A stretch of DNA of 64,000 bases from Eleginops maclovinus (lineage: Eukaryota; Chordata; Actinopteri; Perciformes; Eleginopidae), in the NCBI RefSeq assembly GCF_036324505.1, contig NC_086352.1, positions 22,787,637 to 22,851,636 of the forward strand, in the 5' to 3' direction. The notes under the pieces are model-generated. The model worked only from the letters and a program-made list of their open reading frames with translations, was not told the origin of the DNA and ran no database searches. The position numbers and the translations under genes are program-made. Shown one piece after another: positions 54,497 to 64,000 of the stretch. Position 1 is the first letter of the stretch, and each line of letters opens with the position of its first letter.

Positions 54497-56120
54497 TGGA
54501 GCTGTTGGACACAAAGAGGGAACACTACACCAGACGCTAAAGCCTGGAGGTTGTTTTTTCTTTTTAAATCACAGCTGAGGACCTGCCTTGCACACGCGCC
54601 TGCGGGTTAACTAGTCGTGTACGTGCACTCTACTGTGTGCGGGAGGCGAGGAGAAGGTCGCAGATCAGAGGAAGGTGTAGGCACACTGTGCAATGCTTCA
54701 GCTTCTAGAGGACACTATACCTGTTAAACATGCCGTCTGTTCGTATTACTGATCATCTAATGACTAACTGATGCTCCTTTAGCTTCTTGATGGTTGTGTG
54801 TAGGGCTGACGGCTGATTCAGATGCTCTTCATTCTTTTCTGCCCTCTGTGTGGACGGCTCTATCGCAGGGCGGATCAGATTTCTGTGTCTACAGCTGAGG
54901 AACAGTTAGATTCCATGTACATACTTACCAATGCTGATGTTGCACATTCAAATTGTAAATACCGGAGGGCCAGGTGTTTATCTGTTAAGTGACCAAATTA
55001 TCTTTTTGTTTTCATGAAAGTAGCAGCCTTCATAGTATCATCATATATAAGACAAACTGTGTAGGGGTTTAAAGGGATATTTAACCCCAAAATCAAAGAT
55101 GTATATTTTCCCTCTTACCTGTAGTGCCACCTATCATGTACCTAGACTATCTAGAGTAACTGGGCCTTATTTCTGCATCCAAACATAGCTTTGTTTTTCT
55201 TCTCAAATGTATTTATTGATGTTTGTGCAACCAAGTGCTATTAGATTTGAGAGGAAGCAGACATTTCTACTACACCTCTCAACTCTCTGTAACCTCCACA
55301 TTAAAACAATGTGGGCTGATAAAAACGCTACAGGTAAGAGGAGAAATATGCATTTCTGTTTTTGAGGTAAACTGGCCCTTTAACTCTATAGCCTGGTGTA
55401 TTACATGGGATGGAAGGGGCCGTGTGTGTTGGCTTTTGCATTCTTCCTAAAGCTAGGATTGAGATTGTTGCTTGCTCATATTAGCCACATTGTTGCACTT
55501 GCACAATATGCAATTGGTTTAAGTTTAACACCTTGTTTAACCGCAGACATTAATACTCCACTCTTTCCTACGATGCTAAGAGCTTGTCCGTCTCTGTTAG
55601 TCCAGGCAGTGACAGATGAACCACCCGCAGAATATTCTCTGTTAAACACACTTAACTCTTTGAATATATTCACACAACTGCTATTTAGAGGGATTATTTC
55701 TGGGATGACTTTGCATCCTTCTTGGTTTTCCAGAAGGCTTCCATTTATATCATTACTTTTGTTTCTGTGTTCAGTACTGACCCGAGAGAGTATGAAGAAA
55801 TGGGAAATTGACCTTAATCACTTACACGAGTGTGTTAGCGTCAGCATCTTCTGCCTGACCGACTGACTGACCAGCTAGCACAACGTGAACTGATGTTTCC
55901 TCTGAAGGACCAGAGACCTGAGGTGGCCGGATTGGACTTCCTATGTAAAGTTTTATTGCCTAGCATGAGATCATAATCTGTTTTCTTTTTACTTGTACAT
56001 GATGATTTTATTACTCAATGCTCTGGAAACAATTAGTTTCAGATATAACGATTATATTAACCTCTAACAACTCATATGACTATTTATTAAAACTGCTTCA
56101 AATAAATATTGTGTCTGATT
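54497..56120 (+). other. usp8 3' UTR
   Basis: About 1.6 kb follows the stop codon without another gene. AATAAA in CTTCAAATAAATATTG near 56,100 is the best polyadenylation signal. The region includes a MITE at 55,068-55,383. Open frames around 55.4-55.9 kb resemble no protein. The 3' end is inferred. Confidence 0.5.
55068..55383. repeat. MITE inside the usp8 3' UTR
   Basis: The left end TTAAAGGGATATTTAACCCC and the right end (inverse: TTAAAGGGCCAGTTTACCTC) pair, continuing through CAAAATCAAAGATGTATATT and TCCTCTTACCTGTAG for about 55 bp on each side. The type is common in fish genomes. Non-coding. Confidence 0.7.
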
Positions 56121-56158
56121 GACTTTTCTGGGAGATATCGACTACAATGGCGCCATTT

Positions 56159-56180
56159 AAAAAAAAAAAAAAAAAAAAAA
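56159..56180. repeat. Poly-A tract between the usp8 and usp50 3' ends
   Basis: About 20 consecutive A residues lie after GGCGCCATTT, in the short gap between the two converging genes. Confidence 0.8.
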
Positions 56181-56328
56181 GGTCCAATAGGCATAGCATG
56201 AATTTAACCTTCCAGTTAATCCTCTAGTCTCTTCATTTCTATGGATATAAGATAATATGGTGTAGAAATATTACACACAGTTAAACAAGACACAATTATT
56301 GCACACAAGACAATATTGGATATTGGAC

Positions 56329-56334
56329 GTTTAT
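56329..56334 (-). terminator. Candidate usp50 polyadenylation signal
   Basis: Read on the minus strand, CTTGAAATAAACG contains AATAAA about 190 bp after the usp50 stop codon. The usp8 and usp50 transcripts therefore end within about 250 bp of each other in opposite orientation. Confidence 0.5.
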
Positions 56335-56520
56335 TTCAAGAGCTGTTATGGTGATGCCAGCGAAAATAAAGGCCACAGGAAAGAGCAGATATTTTGAAAG
56401 TATGCTTTCTTAACTGAGTTACCTTGGATTTCTTTTAACGCAGGATAGACGCCAGGGTGTCCGTTAAACAACAAATAGGGAGTTGAAACTCGGTCCCCCC
56501 GTGGATTTGGCCTGCTGAGC

Positions 56521-58993
<2,473 letters not shown>

Positions 58994-59289
58994 CCTGCAA
59001 GACAAAAATCAAAACCAAATGCTTATTAATGTGCAGCATTGCACATTGAATTATAATTTGATATTGTCAGAACATGAAAAACTTGACTATGTATTCTATA
59101 GCTTCACAAATTAGTTTCTAGTTAATGGAGAGAAAAGTAATTTGTTGAATAAGTTTGCTCCAGTATTTTCAAGATGAGGATATGAGCGTTTTGCCTTTTG
59201 GATGAAAACATTTTTTTCCCCCATTTCTTAGAAATATGTTCTGAAACATTTATGACTTTCAAAGAATTGATAAATAGCTAGCATTTTAA

Positions 59290-59322
59290 TTATTTATGGA
59301 GATAATGATTAGTTGTAGCCCT
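59290..59322. repeat. Fragment of an hAT-like MITE end (inverse orientation)
   Basis: AATGATTAGTTGTAGCCCTG is the inverse of the CTGCAACTAATGATT end found at 3,402. The fragment lies between usp50 and the piggyBac-like ORF. Confidence 0.35.
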
Positions 59323-59660
59323 GATTCTAAAAGCACCAACCCAGTTTACAATGATAGACTGAGCTGTTACCCTATACAGTGTACTGTATCTTTTACCACT
59401 TCCCTTGCACTATATGCACAATGTGTTACCTATACTATCACCATCTCTATATGAATAACACCTTCATAACGTCTTGCACAACTGTCGAATATTTGATGAC
59501 CCAGAATCTGAATACTGAGAAATGATATTGTCACATTTCATGTATTGTTGTGTCATATCGAGTAATTTTGAATTAAATTAGACTGAATCAATTATATTTA
59601 AAATAGTGGAGCATTCCACACTTACTCTTGATATCAGTTACTTTCTTGAATAGAGAAGCA

Positions 59661-60980
59661 TCACAGACTTACTTTTGGATGTTTTTTTTCCAAACTACTA
59701 GTGAGAAGTCTTGTATTAGCCTGAATTGAAACATTATACAAAAGCAGGAAAACTAACCTTTGCTTAGAAAGATTTGTCAGACCTGTTTCCAGGTAAAAAC
59801 TGCTGTTAAGTCGAGGCAGGACGGGCACAGTGACGCTGCTGTCAGCGGCCAGCTTAGAGGCCAGAGTCCTGCTGAACTCTGTTAGGGCCACCTGCCTGCT
59901 GGAACCCTCGCATTGCAGGGTGTGGAGCACAAAGGTGTTGATGCAAAGGATGTGCAGCGTCACCCAGAGACCGGGGAGAAACACCTCCTCCACTGACCCC
60001 TTCTGATCAGAATGAGGAAACAGAGCAGGTCCGGTCCATCCCTGTAGGTGGGCTACGAGGGGAGACATTGAGTCCTCAGATGATTGTTTGAGCATGACGG
60101 GTGGAGAAGACGTGTTAACAGCTGAAACCAATTGAATATCCACCCCTAAGCTAGAGAAGATGTCGGTGAGTCTTCCCTCCATCCAAGCAGAGCTGTCCAT
60201 CTGAACCAGGTGTCTGTGGCCGCAGAAAGGTCTCAGCAGGTGTCCCACCACCTGCTCAACCACAGGCTTCCTACTCTGCCTCTGGAGCTGCTCTGCACTG
60301 TACAGATACATGTTACAGATGAATCCAGAAGTCATGTCACATAGGAGGGCGAGATGGAGAGAGCAAGGCCCCTGATCGTAGGAAACTGTGTATTTCTTCA
60401 CAGCCAGGTTGTGACCAGGTGTGTATAGGGCCTGGTAGCGCCTGGTCAGGTGGCTGCAGAAGGCAGAGAGGGCTTCAAGCTTGTCTCTATCTTCCAGTCT
60501 GGTCAGGGACAAGAGGTTGGTCTGAAAGCTGTTCCTCTTCAGGACACCCTGCCATCCATCCAGTTTCAACATCAGCTCAGAGTCAAAGCTGCAGTTCTCA
60601 CCCACAGACAGACCACCCTGCAGGACTATAGAGAACCAGGTTAACGCTTCGGTGTACTCCTCATCAGTGAGGTCTGCACTCTGCTCTCTGCTCTGGCTGT
60701 ATGGCGGCCGGTGAGCTCCGGCCTTCACACCAGCAGCTCTCCGGATCAGCTCCCGGACGGCTCCCTTGTCCAGCACCTCCAGCAGGAGCTCTCTGGCCGT
60801 GTGGTAGACCTGGTATGTGGGTCCTGCCTGAATCTTAGTAAGCGGCTTCACCTTCCTGGACCTGAAGATGTTTGGTAAACACAGGCCGTCCCTTTGGGTG
60901 ACTCCATGCAGTTCCTCCACTAGGTGGCACTCCTCTGACATCCATGTGCACTCCCTCACTGACAGAGCCTTGGCCTTCAT
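59661..60980 (-). CDS. Domesticated piggyBac transposase-like ORF, probably catalytically dead
   Basis: An uninterrupted 439-codon frame. Segments line up with the piggyBac DDE_Tnp_1_7 fold: YTEALTWFSIVLQGGLS (transposase helix before the core), RYQALYTPGHNLAVKKYTVSY (where transposases have YxPGxxLxxDE, so the first catalytic Asp and its Glu are KK here), LALLCDMTSGFICNMYLYSAE (vLcdskTGYvlnfevYtG), HLVQMDSSAWMEGRLTDIFSSLG (yTDNFYtSxxLaxxL; Asp retained), and LWVTLHILCINTFVLHTLQ with a following EFSRTLASKL (the late helix of the fold). The GxDxxD region with the third catalytic Asp appears deleted. Such loss of catalysis in a fully open frame suggests host use. It is not PGBD5 as I remember it. 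A good donor (AAAG|GTTAGT) at 59,758 would end the exon after 407 codons and could splice to usp50. If unspliced, the stop is at 59,661. The 5' end is uncertain; an acceptor-like CTTAG lies about 19 bp before the ATG. Confidence 0.65.
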   Translation of the reverse strand: MKAKALSVRECTWMSEECHLVEELHGVTQRDGLCLPNIFRSRKVKPLTKIQAGPTYQVYHTARELLLEVLDKGAVRELIRRAAGVKAGAHRPPYSQSREQSADLTDEEYTEALTWFSIVLQGGLSVGENCSFDSELMLKLDGWQGVLKRNSFQTNLLSLTRLEDRDKLEALSAFCSHLTRRYQALYTPGHNLAVKKYTVSYDQGPCSLHLALLCDMTSGFICNMYLYSAEQLQRQSRKPVVEQVVGHLLRPFCGHRHLVQMDSSAWMEGRLTDIFSSLGVDIQLVSAVNTSSPPVMLKQSSEDSMSPLVAHLQGWTGPALFPHSDQKGSVEEVFLPGLWVTLHILCINTFVLHTLQCEGSSRQVALTEFSRTLASKLAADSSVTVPVLPRLNSSFYLETGLTNLSKQRLVFLLLYNVSIQANTRLLTSSLEKKHPKVSL

Positions 60981-60998
60981 CTCAGACCTCTGCTTTAT

Positions 60999-63900
60999 CT
61001 AAGACAAACCCATCTCAAAACAGTGACCGTTTCTCCTCTGATCTAGAACCACTACAGAATGACAAAAGATAAGCCACAGGAAAAAGTGAATTGCACACTG
61101 CCTGGATTTCCTCCTTGTAGCCTGTTTTGTTTAAAGACAAAAGGACGAAATAACCAAGATCCAGAGGTCGGTGTATCTCCTCTCCTGGATGTCTGACAAA
61201 CTGTACTGTGTACAGTACATGTATGTGTGATATACTCTCAGGTGAAACAAACTCTGTGATGGTAAATCACCAGGGATCCACTGTAGCCAGACAACCTCGC
61301 ATGGCAACCTATCAACACAACAGTAAAACCACAGTGCAGCTCTCATGACTACTTTCTGTCCTCCAGTGTGTTATTTCAGGGTTAGTTTGACATTTAACAA
61401 ACCATTTGGAAGCAAAGAGGAACCCTGAGTGTTATCAGCATGATGTGTCACTCCCGGTCGTAATTTTAGGTCTGGAAAACCTAATCTAACTCCAGTAAAA
61501 TCTAATTTAGATGCAGATTTGGAAGCTAATGTAAGAACTAAACTCATGTAAAGCAGCCAGTGACAAGAAACAGCAACATCCAGAAGCATCTATTCTCATA
61601 CCCATGTTTTCCTGCCTGCTCTGAAATAACCAAATCCATTTCCCCGCACTGCTCTCACTGCACTTGTGACACTTGTGTTTGTTTACTGACTGTCGAGTCA
61701 GCTCCACTGCATCACCTACAGGCAAGGAAAGTTATTGCTCTTGACCATTGTATAATAAAGTCGCCTCCTAAGGGCAAATAACGTTATAGCTGCCTGACAT
61801 ACTGTAAGTTTAACAGTTCATGACAAAAGTGTTGGGGAAAAGTTTACAGTTACACATTATTGACAGTCATTCACAAAGCTTTTACCTTAACATAGTAAGC
61901 CATACAGTCTGCAGGAAAAAGGGTTAATAATCATTCATAAAGAAGCACAGATTGGTTAATTTACACCATGTGCATATCTAGTTATGACCGCATCACTTTC
62001 AGTTGAATGTGTCCAAGTTTTACCAACAGTTGCAGGTTTAAAATGTGACATATAAACCCTCAGACATTAACACAAGTGTACAAATTGCAGAAGCTATTTC
62101 TTAACTTGGCTGTATATAATATGTACCTACATTTGTTGGTCTCAACTGCTGCTGCTTAACATACTTTTAGTCGGTGGTGAAGATTTGACTACAAGTGCAG
62201 TTGTTAAGTAGCGGGTTTGAGTATCCAGGTTTCAGGTTCAGGCGCATTAGCATCAACAAAAGTCAGTGGTGCTCTTTCTCTTTCTATTGGGGAAAGATCA
62301 GTACATCAAATATGTCTGGACCATTTCAGCCAAACTCCTCAGCCAAGATTCTGTGTTTTGACAAAACACTCTTTTGCTTCTACAGATTTGATCCAAAAAC
62401 CCCCCATATGGGAACACAAATATCTGTTGTAAGCCTTTAGCTTGGCTCCAGCACAAATATTGTATTCCAAGCTGTGTGGCTGTGAAATTCAGAAGATTTG
62501 GTTGTAAAGATACACATATCGGAGGCATTTCTGATAGTTGTTCCCCTTGACTAATCAAAACTGCAGAATTTGTACGAAACCAGGGTCCCTGGGTTAAGTA
62601 GGTTACTGTAAATACACTTTTTACCTGTAAAAGAAAACATTTTAAGCCTCCGTGAAGTATGTTATGATGACACTAACACTGCACATTTCTATTATGCTCA
62701 AGTTTGACTAAAAACAGATGCACAATCAATAACAGTCTCTCAGTATTAGCCCTAGATAAGTGTTTTTCCATAGTGATTTTAAATGCTACAGCACTGTCAC
62801 AGTGGCGTCCTGACAATACGCTGACTTATATCATCGGGGGTTGAAGAACCACTCAATAACCTCAAGGGCTCTGAAGGCTGTCTTGCATAAATAATATCCA
62901 CTTTCAAGCTCAATATATGTTAATCCAGTAATATCAAAGGCAGCCTTCTCTCCTGAAGTACACCCTTCTGATGTAAGATGTATTAATTTACCCAAAGAAA
63001 TCGTATCTACTGTTACTGGACGTGCATTGCTAAAAATTGTCCAGTTCACCCACGCAATGGATAAGAAAATACCAAGGTGATGGTTTTATTTTATGTAGGA
63101 GTTTTGAGTGAAACATATGTAGGCGATATTCTGCAATAACATCCCAATTATCTTCTTATAACACAGCTCCAGCAACTGGGCTGAGTTTCCTTTAGATGCT
63201 TTGTGAGGAGGGTATGCATCTTTGTGTTTTAAAAAAATATATCTTTAGGCTGATTTATCTATAACAATGTATAATATTTCACTGAAAAATCTTACAGTAA
63301 AAGGTTAGTTGTACAATAAATAGTGGAATGCAAATCATTATATTTCTCCTCTGAAATATAAAGTGCTAAAGTAACTACATTTAAATACTTAAGTAAATGT
63401 TTGTATTCGTCACTTCCTCTCACTGAAAAAATGTAAGATGTGAGTGGAAGTTACACATCATTTCTGAGGTTCTTTTATTTCCTGTAATGCTACTAATAAC
63501 CTGTGAAAGGTCACTGGAGTTTGTCTGACTAGATACACAGCACAGGTATTTCTCTTAAGGACATCTTGTCTCTCTCTCCTTACACAACACGTGAGGTCTT
63601 TCTACAACTGCTCATTACCTGCATTAGTTGTTCGTCGAGTTGTCTTTGCATTCTTGTTTATTCAAATATAGTTTTCAAGTGTCAGCAACAATCTGAGTCA
63701 CTAAAACCTTTGCAATACACCAAAAGTGCTGATGCTGTTCACACCCCTGGAAGGTTTAGTAATACACACTAACCCAGACAACATACTGCTGCTGTACTCC
63801 AGTACCAGGATGTTCACTAATTCAGGACCAATGCAAATGTATATTGATAAAAAGACAGAATACAGCACTGTGAAACTGCTATCTATTTATAGCTTTGGTA

Positions 63901-64000
63901 TCTCCTGGGATGTCTGTGGGAAAATACACAATGCTCACTTCTGCCAAAAAACACGCAGTACTGTACAGTACATCATCGGCTGCAGAAAAGTTTGATATCT
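60999..64000. other. Upstream flank of the piggyBac-like ORF; no gene recognised
   Basis: A possible leader exon on the minus strand ends at a donor-like GAAAACATGG|GTATGA near 61,602. Its frame would not join in phase with the piggyBac ORF, so it could only be 5' UTR. Beyond this I recognise nothing. TRPM7, the next minus-strand gene in human, shows no exon here. A 72-codon frame at 62,831-63,049 matches no family I know. Confidence 0.35.

Noticed and set aside
55396..55866. 156-codon plus-strand frame downstream of usp8
   Set aside because: It starts at the edge of a MITE and lies in the usp8 3' UTR; the sequence resembles no protein family.
62831..63049. 72-codon minus-strand frame upstream of the piggyBac-like ORF
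   Set aside because: It has no recognised domain, no clear splice sites and no TRPM7 resemblance. It is compatible with chance in 3 kb of non-coding DNA.

Overview
The window is nuclear genomic DNA from a ray-finned fish, probably a percomorph teleost. The evidence is multi-exon genes with GT-AG introns whose products match vertebrate proteins almost residue for residue, long CA/TA microsatellites, and the fish-type repeat load of Tc1-like elements, MITEs with long inverted ends and LINE 3' fragments. There are no bacterial, viral or organellar genes. I recognised genes from memory of the vertebrate families and placed exon borders by eye, using splice sites and reading phase.

Layout. (1) 1-7 kb: the first coding exon of a PDE8-type phosphodiesterase (minus strand, 5,432-5,584). 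Its intron 1 runs off the left edge and its 5' flank reaches about 7 kb. (2) 7-13.9 kb: gene-poor DNA with a LINE remnant. (3) 13.9-17.2 kb: gatm (minus), complete, 9 exons, with a TATA box and a CCAAT box. (4) 19.6-35.0 kb: two tandem slc27a2-like genes (plus), each with 10 coding exons and the same intron phases. The second carries a 1-base frameshift near its C-terminus. (5) 35.3-39.8 kb: hdc (minus), complete, 12 exons, tail to tail with the second slc27a2 copy. (6) 39.8-43.9 kb: intergenic, with a near-perfect 110-bp foldback element. (7) 43.9-56.1 kb: usp8 (plus), 18 coding exons after a non-coding first exon. (8) 56.3-59.0 kb: usp50 (minus), tail to tail with usp8. (9) 59.66-60.98 kb: a long minus-strand ORF that looks like a domesticated piggyBac transposase with its acidic catalytic residues mostly lost. 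It lies just upstream of usp50, with splice sites in matching phase. (10) 61-64 kb: no gene recognised.

The slc27a2-hdc-usp8-usp50 order matches human 15q21. GABPB1, which lies between HDC and USP8 in human, was not seen, and gatm and a pde8 gene are joined on the left. The genes do not form one pathway: creatine precursor synthesis (gatm), very-long-chain acyl-CoA synthesis and fatty-acid uptake (slc27a2 pair), histamine synthesis (hdc), and deubiquitination (usp8, usp50). The most unusual object is the piggyBac-derived ORF and its possible in-frame splicing onto usp50.
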